DNA of 64,000 bases, taken from positions 3,292,590 to 3,356,589 of the forward strand of contig CM020619.1 in NCBI GenBank assembly GCA_009829735.1. Reading direction: 5' to 3'. The stretch's first letter is position 1, and the number at the start of each line of letters is the position of its first letter. The DNA is from Pyropia yezoensis. Its lineage: Eukaryota; Rhodophyta; Bangiophyceae; Bangiales; Bangiaceae. The notes below the pieces were generated by a model. It was not told the DNA's origin, made no database searches, and was given only the letters and a program-made list of their open reading frames with translations. Made by a program: the position numbers and the translations under genes. Positions 1 to 9,765 of this stretch are shown here, in pieces.

Positions 1-2960
1 TGGCCGGGGTTGCTGGCGGACTCCTTGCCGCGTCCGCCGTGGTGGCGGCCGCGGCGGCAGGCGGCGCAGGTGGCTGCGGTGACGACGCAGGGGCCTGCCT
101 GGACGGGGGGGGGCACTCCCACCCCGTCGGCGCCGCCCATGCCGCCCAGACCGCCACCGGCACCCGCCCCGCCAGCGGAGGGACGGCCCCCGGCGGCTGC
201 GTGGTGCGCGCAGCGGCGACCGTCGGCGGCGGCGACGCGGTGGTGACTGCCCGCGGCGTCCCGGCCGCGGGCGGCACGCGGGCGATGGCGGGCTCTGCCG
301 CCGTGGGCGGGGACGGGGGTCATGGAGATGGCCTGCCTGGGGGGTGGTCCTGCCCCTCCCCAGTGAGACTCCCCGCCGCCCCAACGGACGCGACGGCCGC
401 CCCTGCGGGTGCCTGCGCCGACGCCCGACACGTCGGCATCGCGGCGGTGGCGACGACGTCGGCCGGTGGCGCTGCAGTGGCGGACGCCAGAGCGGCGACG
501 GCCGCGGCGGGTGTGGCCGCTCTGGCCGTCGTCGGCGACGTGGCAGGTGTTGGCCCCTCGGCGCGGACGACGGCCGCGCCGGCAGCTGTCGGCGGCCTGG
601 CGTGGGGCGGGCGCGGGCGTGGGCGTCGCGGCGGGGGTGGCGTGGCGGGGGCGCCGGACGGGGGGGTGTCTCCCCGGCCACTTGGCCCCCCCGCCGGGGC
701 CGCCGCCGCCACGTCCCTCGCCACCACGTCCACCACAGCGCTGGCCCGCGCCGCCCTGGGCGCCCGCGCACCGAGTGGGGAGCGGACGGCGCCTGCTGCC
801 GGCTACTGTTGGCCGGCGGCGCCGACGGGCGACGCGGCGGCGGTGGCGCCCCGCGGGCAAGACGAAGCCGTGGGGGCGGTCGGCGGACAGGCAGCGGCGG
901 TGAGCGGCGGCCAGGAGGCGGCGTCGGCGCTCTGCGGCGCGGCGGCGGCGCCGACCGGCGACAAGGCGGCGGCCGCGACCGGCAGCAAGGCGGCGGCGGC
1001 GACCGGTGGCACTGCGGTGGCGCGGAGTGGCGGCGGCGGGCCCGAGACGACGCCGGCCGGCAAGACGGCGGACGAGGCCGCCCCGGTGGGCGGAGGTCTT
1101 GTGGCGCCGACGTGCGGCGCCGGTGGTGTGCCGGCAGCGGGCGCTGTGGGCCGCGGCCGCACCCGTGGCGGCGTCGCCCCGGACGGTCAGGGGGTTGGGG
1201 GGGGGGGGGAGATGCAACCCCCGCCCCCCACCCCGGGGACGCCCGCGGGGCGCGCCCCTGCAGGCGCGGGTGGGCCTATGCCGCATGGCGGCGGCGTGGC
1301 TCTGGGCCTTGGCCCCACGGCTGCGGCGCTGCCGGTCGCCGCGGCGTGCTGGGGGGGTGCGCAGGGGGGGGGGGGGGGGGGGCGGCGGCCTCGGCCGCCA
1401 TGTCCTCGCCGGCAACGCCCCCGCCCCCGCGGGGCGCCGGCAGGACACGTGGCGGGTCTCTGGCGGCGCGCAGCCGCCACGCACCCACCCCCTTGGCCGC
1501 CCCACCGGCGGTCACTACGGCGTTCGCCGGCGGGGCCCCCCCCACCGCCACCATGGGGTGGGCGGAGGCATTGCGCCCGTACCTGCCGCCCACCCCAGTG
1601 GCGGAGGCGTCGGCCGCCGATGACGGCGTCCCTGGTACGGATGCAGTCCCAGCGGCGGCCACCGCCACCCGGCCAGTGACGTTCCCGCCGCCGGTGCGGG
1701 TGGCGCCCGTCACCGGGTGGCCGGTGTAGTCCCAGCGGCTGGGGCGGACGCGGTCGCCGCCGCTGCCGCGGGCGGCTGCGGCGCCTCACCTCCCCCGCCA
1801 CCGACGGCGTCGATGGCAGCGTCGGCGGCGCTGCCGGTCGGGCTCGCAGTTCTCGTTGCATGAGAGCGCCCTGTGAGAGGGGGGGGTGCGGGGGACTGTG
1901 GGTTGCGGCGAGGGGGAAGAGGGCGCGGATGGCGGGGGGGGGCAGGGCGGAATTTGTGCAGGACTTGGGCAGGGGGGGGGGGGGGGGTTGGGGGCGAGGG
2001 GACGGGCAGGGGCTGACCGCGGGAGCGGCCGACCCGCCGGTTCACCGACATGCACGGGGTGGGGAGGCGTGGCGCTGGCGTCGGCGGCGGCCGCGCTGTT
2101 CGCTCCTTTTTCTTCATTGTCCAGGCGCAAGAGGGGGCAAGAAAAGAGATGATTGAGGGGGGGGGGGACGCATTGATAGTAACAAGGGAGGGCGTGGGAC
2201 CGGTTACAGCAGGGGGGGGGGGGGGGGGGGAGTGGGGATGGGGGGGGATGGACAGGCGCGTGTCGCGCGTCTGTCGTTGAGTCCAACGGGGGGGGAGGGG
2301 GACCCCACGCGCTGCAACGGGCCACCTCTCGACCGCCCGTGCGAATGCGCAGGGGCGCCCCGTGCGCGTTTCAGGGCGGCCTGGTGCCTCCCCTTGCCAC
2401 CCACAAACATCACACCTCGCCAGCGCGTCTGGCGCGCAGAGAACGACGGAACAAAACAACAAAGACACACCGGGGGCATCCCTCACGCCGCACCCGCACC
2501 CCACGCTCGCACCCCCTCTCCCCCGCCCCCCGCCTCCACACCGCCGCCACGTCACGACCGTCGCGGCCGCCGCCGCCGCGGCCTTGACCTCCGACAACGC
2601 ACGCCCCTCTCGCACGGCCCGCAGCTCCTCCGCCTCCGCCGCCCGCATCGCGGCCAAACGCGCCGCCGCCGCCGCCGCCGCGGACCGGCGGAGGCTCCCC
2701 CCGTCCGCCACCGCCGCCGCCACCGCCGCGTCCACCGCCGCCCCATCAGCAGCGGCGGCGGCAGTAGTGGCGGCGGCCCATGCGATGACGTCGGCGCCCA
2801 CGGCGGCGGCGGTGGCGGCGAGCCGGGCGCCAGCAGCGGGGGCGTCCACGGCTGCCGATGGCAGCTGTACAGCCGAGCACGCGGTGACGACAGCGCGCAC
2901 GCAAGGTGACGGGGCAGAGGGGGAGGAGGGCGTAGGAACGACTTGAGTCAGCACTTTCTT
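1..2960. other. GC-rich low-complexity region, coding status unclear
   Basis: Very GC-rich DNA dominated by GGC/GCC triplets, open in several frames on both strands, so open frames here are weak evidence of genes. The most protein-like stretch is on the minus strand at about 2,560-2,950. It is Ala-rich with a helical segment (RRSAAAAAAARLAAMRAAEAE) but has no in-frame ATG upstream of that segment, so it could only be an internal exon. Long G runs occur near 1,200, 1,365, 1,972 and 2,214. No domain is recognisable. Confidence 0.4.
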
Positions 2961-3194
2961 GTGACTCTAGAGGAATGACGGCTCACGCAGTAGTACCCAC
3001 TCACAAAAATCACACAAACCTTAGTAGAGGCACTTTACTGCTTCTAATGTGTCCAACAGTTCCTTAGTTGCTGGGGGGACCGCTTAAGCTGGGGGGACCG
3101 CGGGGGACCACCCCCAGAGACGCAATTTGGGGGGGTTGCGGTCCCCCCAGGCCGGATGAGGGTAGATTCTCTCAGGTCGGGGGCCCGGGAAGGA

Positions 3195-4030
3195 CATCCC
3201 CCTGCGCAGTGCTGCTAAAACCGGGATCCACGACAAGCCTGTTTTTTCTTGTTGAGACTTGTCGAGGCTTGTCCAGGCTTGTACGACCCCCTCCGCAGGC
3301 AACCATCCCGGCTGAAACGACGCCGAATCTCGGTCGAATATCGCACTTAGCGCGGTCGTAAGTGCGAAAGAGTGCGTCCCAATTAGGGAAAACGTGCCCT
3401 AACCGGCAGCTAAACAGCACACATTAAGTGGAAGACTTTCCACAGGAAACACCCATCGGCAACACGAATGGGCCGCAAATGAGCCGGTTGCGAACGCCTG
3501 ATTGGCCCATTGGTCGCATCCCCCTCGCACAGTGATCCGTCAGTCCATATCCACTCCACATGAGATGCTCTGGGCCTCTGAATGTGGGCTGCGTCAAGTC
3601 TTGCATGACGCCAAAGTCTGCTCTGCAAGCCCTCCAACACCAGCTCAGATGCTCGCCGGACCGCATATCTGCCTGTACTTCCTCCTAATAGGCTCTAATG
3701 GGCGGAAGAGGCCGGGTGCTGCCACGACTAAGGGCTCTAATGACTTTTTGTATATCGTTGTTAAAAGGTCGTAGACATCGACAGAACACAACTTTTTTTG
3801 CATCGTCGGGTACGCACCGTCACTGCGCTTCTGCTCATGTCTTCAGAACCGTGTTCTACCGATGTCTAGGACCATCCAACAACGGGTAAAGGCAAAAACC
3901 TTGTGCCTGTGGCCCTCACGGGGGTGTGAGGGCCGATCGAGGGGGCTACTGTACAAGCCTGGACATGTCTCAACAAGAAATAACACGCTTGTCGTGGATC
4001 ACGCTTTTAGCACCACTGCGCTGGACGGGG
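3195..4030. repeat. Inverted-repeat element (two ~95-bp arms, ~650-bp interior)
   Basis: The arm at 3,195-3,291, read on the minus strand, closely matches 3,941-4,030 on the plus strand. Both contain GTACAAGCCTGGACA, then TCTCAACAAGAAA, CTTGTCGTGGATC and CTTTTAGCA/GGTTTTAGCA. The plus arm lacks about 8 bp present in the other. The interior (about 3,292-3,940) is AT-richer than its surroundings and shows no convincing gene. Sequence just inside the right arm (3,780-3,955) resembles 32,032-32,220, so this is a dispersed family. It looks like a small non-autonomous transposon or a pair of opposed fragments. No target duplication was established. Confidence 0.5.
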
Positions 4031-5180
4031 TCTTCAGCCTCGATGCTGACAGAACGAACAGGCACATCCTTGCATGGTCACGTTGTCGCACCCACACGTG
4101 GCACTCAACCATGGTCAGAGGAGCTGCAGCCCTGAACGATCCCGATTTCGTTAAGATCGTCGATGCAGAACAAAATCTTGCGGTTGCAGAACGGTTGAGA
4201 AATAGTCGCGGACATGTTCACCATCTCGAGGTCGCTCTCAGGATTCGAAGCCATGGAGTCCCGTGTGATCTCGTGTCTTAACGAGTCTTTAATATTGAGC
4301 GTATCTCCTAATTGCCACTTAGTCATCACATACGATAAAAAAAATCACATCCCAGTCGGGAACACCATACTGTTCGTTGCGAACCTGCGCACTTCACCAC
4401 CGACACGCGACAGCCAGGGACCCCGCTTCTACGTCACGCTCTAACTCTACGCTACCGACCGTTACCATGTCGACCGCATGACTTGTGATATTTTGATTCA
4501 AGATTATTCGTCTGAAAAGACGGTCACCGACGTGATCGCTCGCAGGAATGCCGCTACTGCGTCGAGGAACAGAAGCGGGGTGGAGGGGCACGGCCGCACT
4601 GGCGGTGGTTCTCATCACTTTTGTGGAAGGTTGACGTGGTTGAGGCAGCCGTGCATGGGGCCACCGCGGAACTCGTCAAGACCGGTTCCGCGGCAGCGAA
4701 GGCCGAGCGGGCGCACGAGACCATCGTCAGAAGTTCGCGCAAACCCAACCAAGCGGTCATTCGCCAGGCCTGCGCTGGGGCGACGTTTGCCTGGCGAAAT
4801 CATTCGCTGGGTTTTTTTACTGGGGATGTTGGCCGAACAACCCCAACGATGCGCGGGCGTTCGTTAGGGGGTTGTTAGGTGCTGTGGGAGGGGGGACGAG
4901 GAGCCATTTGATTGCCGGGCACAGCGTGGCCGGCGCCGTCTGGCGGCGTCCTGGGCAGATGATTTTGCCGGTCGACCGACATCTGTACAACTGATGGAGA
5001 ACTATCTAATTCGTTTGTGTACACCATTACCAACTTATATCTCAGTATAAGTCGCACTATGATTTGGGGCTTAAGCAGAACCATTCAAGAGTGTAGGGTT
5101 CGTTTCATGGCATGATTGGCTACCCATGTGTGCTTACAGCACAGCTGCCCTTACGGCCTGTTGAACGTGTCTCACGTGTT
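4031..5180. other. AT-richer intergenic stretch, no recognised gene
   Basis: Lower GC than the flanks. A small plus-strand ORF from the ATG at 4,110 to 4,281 (56 codons, containing NDPDFVKIVDAEQNLAVAERL) reads like protein but has no identifiable family. An 85-codon open stretch at 4,621-4,878 lacks an ATG start. Neither can be called a gene from sequence alone. Confidence 0.3.
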
Positions 5181-5239
5181 CCCTCTTGGGGCATCGTCGT
5201 GCCACCCCCACGCCGCTACCCCACCGGCGCATGCCCGCG

Positions 5240-6890
5240 GCGACCCCCGGCCCCCCCGTCACCGCCGCCCGCCCGCCACCGCCGCCCCCCCGCCACCGCC
5301 GCCCGCCCGCCACCGCCGCCCCCCCGCCACCGCCGCCCGCCCGCCACCGCCGCCCCCCCGCCACCGCCGCCCCCCCGCCGCCGCCGCCCCCCCGCCACCG
5401 CCGTCCCCGCGCTACCGCCGCCCCCCCGCCACCGCCGCCCCCTCTGGCGGCCCACCCTTCCCGCCGTAGCTTCTGGCTGCCACTACCTCCAATACTGCAC
5501 CGCCCGCCCACCGTCGCCATCACGCAGGTGGGCTGGCCGCCGCCCCCCGGCGCCGCCAGCTGGCCGCCCTTCGTCGGCCGCCGCCACCGCCGCCGCCAAC
5601 CCATCGCCGCCCCCTCGCTGCTGCTCCGAACGCCGCCGGTTCACTGCCGCCGCCCGTTGGCCGCCGCGATGGCGGCGGCGGCTGCCGGGTGGACCCGCCC
5701 GCTGCGGCCAGCTGGCCGTCGCTCCCCGGCCGCAGCTGCCGACGCCGCTGGCTGACCGACGCCTCCCCGCCGCTCCCGCCGCTGCCGCCAGCTGGCCGCC
5801 GTCCCTCCCAACGTCGCCACCTCTCCACCGCCCCCCGGCGGACCGTTCCCCCCTCGCCAGCGCTGCTGTCGTCCGCTGGCCGCCACACCCCCGCCGCCGG
5901 TCTCGCCGCCGCCAGCAGGCAGCCGCCCCGCCGCTGCTGCTGGCTGGCCGCCGCCCCGACGCTGCCGCCACAGTCGCCAGTGCTTGCTGGTCGCGGAGAG
6001 CCTGCCGCCGCCGGCTAGTTGCCGGCCCCTGGTCGGGCGCCGCCGCGCCCGCAGCAGCCGCCGCCACCGGCTGGCCGCCGCGCCTGCCGCCGTCACCGGC
6101 TGGCCATCGCCTGCCCGCCGCTGCTGGCTCCACCGCTGGCTGTGCGCCGCCCGTCGACCACTGCGCCGCCTGCACCGGCTGGCCGCCGCCACCCGGCTGA
6201 CCACGGCCGGAGCGCCGCCGTCACCGCTGCCCGCTGGCCGTCATCTCCTTGCCGTCGCAGACGCCACCGCCGGTTGGCGGCCGTCACGCGGCTGGGCGCC
6301 GGCCGCTCGCCAGCGCCGCTGCCGCCCGCTGGCCTCCAGTGCCCCGCCGCTGTTGCCCCCGCCGCCGGCTTGCCTCTGCCGCTGCCGCCGCCCATCGCAC
6401 CGCCGCCGGCTTGTCGCTGCCTTCCGGCTGCCGGCTCTCCACGTGCCGCCGCTGCTGCCGGCAGCTGGCCGCCGTCCCCCCGCCGCTGGTGCCGCCCTTG
6501 CCAGCTTGCAGCTGCCTCGCCGCTGCCACCGGCGCCGCCGGCTGTCCTTCGCTCCTCCGCTGCTGCCGTCGCCGCCGCCGGGTAGCCGCCGCCCCCTGGC
6601 TGGCCGCTGTCGGTAAGCCTGCGTCGCTGCCGCCGGGTTGCCTCTGGCGCCCTGCCGCTGCTGCAGCCGCGGGCGGCTGGCCGCCGTCCGGCGGCTGGTC
6701 GCCGCACCCTCGCTGCCGCCGCTGCGCCCGGCTGGCCCACGTGTGCCTGCCGCCGCGACCACTGCCGCCGGCTGACGGCCACCCCGCCGTTGCCGCTGCT
6801 GCCGCCACGGCTGAATGGCCGCCGTCCAGGGGCCGTGGCGTCCCGAGGACCCGCCACCTCAGCGTCAGTCGGTCGCTCCTCTCCCGCCCC
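5240..6890. repeat. Degenerate GC minisatellite block
   Basis: From 5,260 to 5,450 the sequence is a nearly regular array of CCGCCACCGCCGCCC-type units. From 5,500 to 6,890 it becomes a degenerate array rich in GCTGGCCGCC and CCGCCGCC. Several frames on both strands are open for hundreds of codons, as expected for a stop-poor repeat. The block resembles 30,640-32,030. No gene is called. Confidence 0.6.
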
Positions 6891-7162
6891 CGGCAGCGTA
6901 CAATTGTACCTGCCGCGTCCGACGGCCACACGTGGTGTGCAAACACGTTGTGTTGCTGTCAGCCACTCCGATCCCTAGCGCATCCCCATTAGCTTAGTTA
7001 CCCAGGACAGCACCCTCTTAATGAGGATTGTATCCAGATTGTACCCAGCCTTTAACGGTGCTCTACTGGTCGCCCCCCCTCGTGCGACTTGTTGAGAGCA
7101 TGCTGCCAGGTGGCCGACCCTTGAAACAAGAGTTATCCTGGTGGGGAAAGGATGGTTGAGCC

Positions 7163-7167
7163 CCCGG
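7163..7167. repeat. Target-site duplication (left) of chromovirus copy A
   Basis: CCCGG immediately precedes the 5' LTR and is repeated immediately after the 3' LTR at 17,403-17,407. This is the 5-bp duplication expected of a Ty3/gypsy integrase. Confidence 0.9.
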
Positions 7168-7636
7168 TGTGGCAGTATTGACCCCCAGGTAGGGGGGCAA
7201 CACGTGCCATGCAAGGGGCGGCAGGCCACTAGCCTGATCCGTTCCTCCCCCTGCATTTGGGTCCATATTCCCTAAGTTTGGGATAGTTAGCTTAGTAGTA
7301 AATCCAACTTGGATTTGAGGGTTTTCTGCATTTATCGTCTTGAATTTTCGTGTGGCCCGGTGGGCAGGTGCTGGGGTGGGAGATTCTGAGTGGCGAGATT
7401 CTGAGTGGACCCTGGGGGGATAAGGGGAGGGACAGCGGGGCTTGGCCCTGCGTCCCCGTCCCGACCAAGAAACTGTTGGACCACACACCATCCTCTTGTT
7501 TGTCCGTGGGGGGTTTGCCCCACAACAGGGACAGAGTGTGTGCGACTTGCACTTCTTCCGGTTCCCCCGACACGGGAGGCAGCCCTAGCACACCGCCCCA
7601 ACTTGGGTGCCGTGTGTGCTTGTGGTTTTTGCCACA
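7168..7636 (+). repeat. 5' LTR, copy A (469 bp)
   Basis: Begins TGTGGCAGTATTGACC and ends TTTTTGCCACA, giving TG...CA ends with a short terminal inverted repeat (TGTGGCA/TGCCACA). It has the same length and sequence as 16,934-17,402. It differs from the copy B LTRs at scattered positions, including one extra G in the early G run. Confidence 0.95.
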
Positions 7637-7638
7637 TT

Positions 7639-7656
7639 TGGTGGAGCAGCAGGGGA
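7639..7656 (+). other. Primer-binding site, copy A
   Basis: TGGTGGAGCAGCAGGGGA begins two bases after the LTR. It would pair with the 3' end of a tRNA whose 5' acceptor strand reads GGAGCAG. The same sequence is in copy B. Which tRNA it is cannot be said from this window. Confidence 0.65.
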
Positions 7657-7755
7657 CAGAGGTAAACTTTACCTCCGGGTGCACCCGGGTGTAGGGGGCC
7701 CTCTGTCTCAGAGGAACGGTGGTCTTGGACCGTGTCATACGGATCGTCAGCCAAC

Positions 7756-9702
7756 ATGGCTAGCTCGGACCCCCCGTCGTCCGGGGAGTACACGGGTGAC
7801 GCACGTACTTCAGTGCCTTTGAATACTGGTGAGACACAGGTGGGTTTACCTGGGGTCGCAGAGGGACTAGAGGTCCCTCAAGCCAGCAGGACTGGAAGTA
7901 CGGGCGGGCAACAGGCCACCCCGACTCAGTCGGGAGTTCACTCGGGTGACACTTCTGATGTGGGTGGGCCGAAGTCTGGCCACCGCGTGGTATACTCAAC
8001 GGGAACGTCCCAAGGGGTGAGGACTGTCCCCGCGGGTTCCACTCGGGTTGGAGCCAACTTTGGCTTGGAGTCGTCGCCAACTAGGCTTTCGGAGGACGGT
8101 GGACCTCCGTTGGTCGGCGATGGGCTCGCGCCCATGCCCCCGGTTGAGACCCCTGAGGAACGTGGTTACCCCTCAGGTGGACTCCCGGAGGCGGACCGAG
8201 ACTCAACTGGAGTCGTCAATCCACTCCTCGCGGAAACTGTCCGTCGGGAGGCGACCAATGTGTTGCGGCAGACTTTGCCGGACCTGGTGGTCACGATGAC
8301 GAATACTATTCTGAATCAGATTGTGGCGAGTTTGCCAGATGGCCTTAATGTCCAAACCGGATTGGGGCTTTCGAGCCCGCAGGCGCAGGGGGAATCCCCC
8401 CTTACGCCTATCTCTGGTCGCCCCGAACTGGGGGCGACACCTGTGACTCCCAACGAGGGAGCCACACCATACTCGGTGGGGCGTACGCCCTTCACGGGGG
8501 AGTTCCCCCCGGAAACGCCGGCGGCTACACCAAGCGCGCCGCGCCGGACTACAGGCACTGAGAGTGAACTTACCCCAGTGCCACAGCGGCTGTTCCCTCA
8601 ACGTGAGGTGCCGCCCAAGATCCAGGTAGCCAACCCGGTCTACCAGAGGATCTTTGACTGTGAGACCTACGCCCTCCACAACAAGTCGGTGGCGTATGGT
8701 CCTGACCAGGCCCGAGCCATGGGCCGTGCCAAGAAGAATGCACTTCATTCTTTTGGGCACAAAGCGGAGTGGGACGGAACTCCCCCCCTCCGTGTCTTTG
8801 AGTTCCTACATCGTTTCACAAAAGCCTGTGACGACAATGCCATAAGTGAAGGCATGGCTTTTTACATGCTACAGGAGTTTACGAAGGGCGACCTACGGAC
8901 AGAACTTATGTCCGTCATGCCCAGCTCCTCAAGTGGAGGCGCTGGGGAGGTGACGTCCTATTTGGAGCTCGTCAACTGGTTGTTGAGAGCCATGGTTGAT
9001 GAGGCAGCGTTGGCTTCTCAAGTCGAGGAGTTTACGCAAGCCCATCAGGAAGAGGCGGAGGACGAGTTGTCCTTTGCGGAGCGAGTCCGTAAGCTCAACA
9101 ATTTTTGTGGGTTTCTTCATCCACAAGCTGTGGTGAAGAGTCGGTTTGTGGAGGGACTCCATTGGTCAGTCCGGATGGAGACCCGGGAGCATAATACTGC
9201 CCGGGCGACCCTGGCCGAGTTGGCCAGGTTCGCCTATCGCAGAGGCGAGGCCTACCGCAAGTTGCGGGAGGAACAACGCCAGGAGCGTCAGGCCGAGTTG
9301 GCCAAGGAACGGGAGGAGGCGCGCCAGGCCAGAGAGTTGAGAGAGGCACGCCGAATCCGCAAGGAGAGGGTGGTAGCTGCCGTGGGAACTTCCCAGGGTA
9401 TCCCTTCGTCTTCCCCAGTTGGGAAGACCCCTCCCGGACCGGACCATCGGTGTTGGAACTGCAACTCCGATGGTCACTGGGCATATGATTGCCCCAAGTT
9501 GAGTAAACGCATCCAACAACTTGTTAGGAATGCGAGTAAAAAGTCGGCTACGAACGAAGTACGTTCACGCCGCGAGGGTGGGTCTCGACCGGTCGTTGCG
9601 GTCGCCACACCCTCGGCGGAGGAGGCGGACACGTCGTCCTCGGACTCGTCGTCTTCCTCCCCGCCCTCAGATTCGGACGCCCAGTCGGCGGGAAACGAAT
9701 GA
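7756..9702 (+). CDS. gag: Gag polyprotein, copy A
   Basis: A 648-aa structural protein that would form the cytoplasmic virus-like particle and package element RNA. The first ATG after the leader (CCAACATGG context) was chosen; the frame is open a few codons further up without an ATG. The N-terminal third is Pro/Ser/Thr-rich. The middle contains a capsid-like helical region (around FLHRFTKACDDNAISEGMAF). A charged Glu/Arg-rich helix follows, then one CCHC zinc knuckle (CWNCNSDGHWAYDC, about residues 566-579) and a Ser/Asp-rich tail. The stop overlaps the pol ATG (ATGA), and a GGGAAAC slippery site lies 6 nt upstream of that stop. Confidence 0.93.
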   Translation: MASSDPPSSGEYTGDARTSVPLNTGETQVGLPGVAEGLEVPQASRTGSTGGQQATPTQSGVHSGDTSDVGGPKSGHRVVYSTGTSQGVRTVPAGSTRVGANFGLESSPTRLSEDGGPPLVGDGLAPMPPVETPEERGYPSGGLPEADRDSTGVVNPLLAETVRREATNVLRQTLPDLVVTMTNTILNQIVASLPDGLNVQTGLGLSSPQAQGESPLTPISGRPELGATPVTPNEGATPYSVGRTPFTGEFPPETPAATPSAPRRTTGTESELTPVPQRLFPQREVPPKIQVANPVYQRIFDCETYALHNKSVAYGPDQARAMGRAKKNALHSFGHKAEWDGTPPLRVFEFLHRFTKACDDNAISEGMAFYMLQEFTKGDLRTELMSVMPSSSSGGAGEVTSYLELVNWLLRAMVDEAALASQVEEFTQAHQEEAEDELSFAERVRKLNNFCGFLHPQAVVKSRFVEGLHWSVRMETREHNTARATLAELARFAYRRGEAYRKLREEQRQERQAELAKEREEARQARELREARRIRKERVVAAVGTSQGIPSSSPVGKTPPGPDHRCWNCNSDGHWAYDCPKLSKRIQQLVRNASKKSATNEVRSRREGGSRPVVAVATPSAEEADTSSSDSSSSSPPSDSDAQSAGNE

Positions 9703-9765
9703 CCGTTGGGGCTGGTCGTCCGAAGCTCACAACGGCAGCCTCGGCCAAGTGGGCCAGGAGGACGA
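9690..9765 (+). promoter_or_regulatory. Programmed -1 frameshift signal, gag-pol, copy A
   Basis: The heptamer GGGAAAC (9,690-9,696) is phased G GGA AAC in the gag frame, and pol lies in the -1 frame. After a 6-nt spacer, CCGTTGGGGCT (9,703-9,713) pairs with AGCTCACAACGG (9,724-9,735), with one bulged A. Loop bases TCGTCC (9,716-9,721) can pair with GGACGA (9,760-9,765), giving an H-type pseudoknot. The single stem difference from copy B (A to G) leaves a G-U pair, so the fold is kept. An alternative is reinitiation at the overlapping ATGA. Confidence 0.75.

Noticed and set aside
39..1730. Very long open frames on both strands in the first 1.7 kb
   Set aside because: GC-rich low complexity removes stop codons in every frame. 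No frame has domain features or a convincing start.
5112..6992. Overlapping open frames of 150-360 codons in the minisatellite block
   Set aside because: All frames are open because the repeat lacks A/T. Products are Pro/Arg/Ala strings with no conserved pattern.
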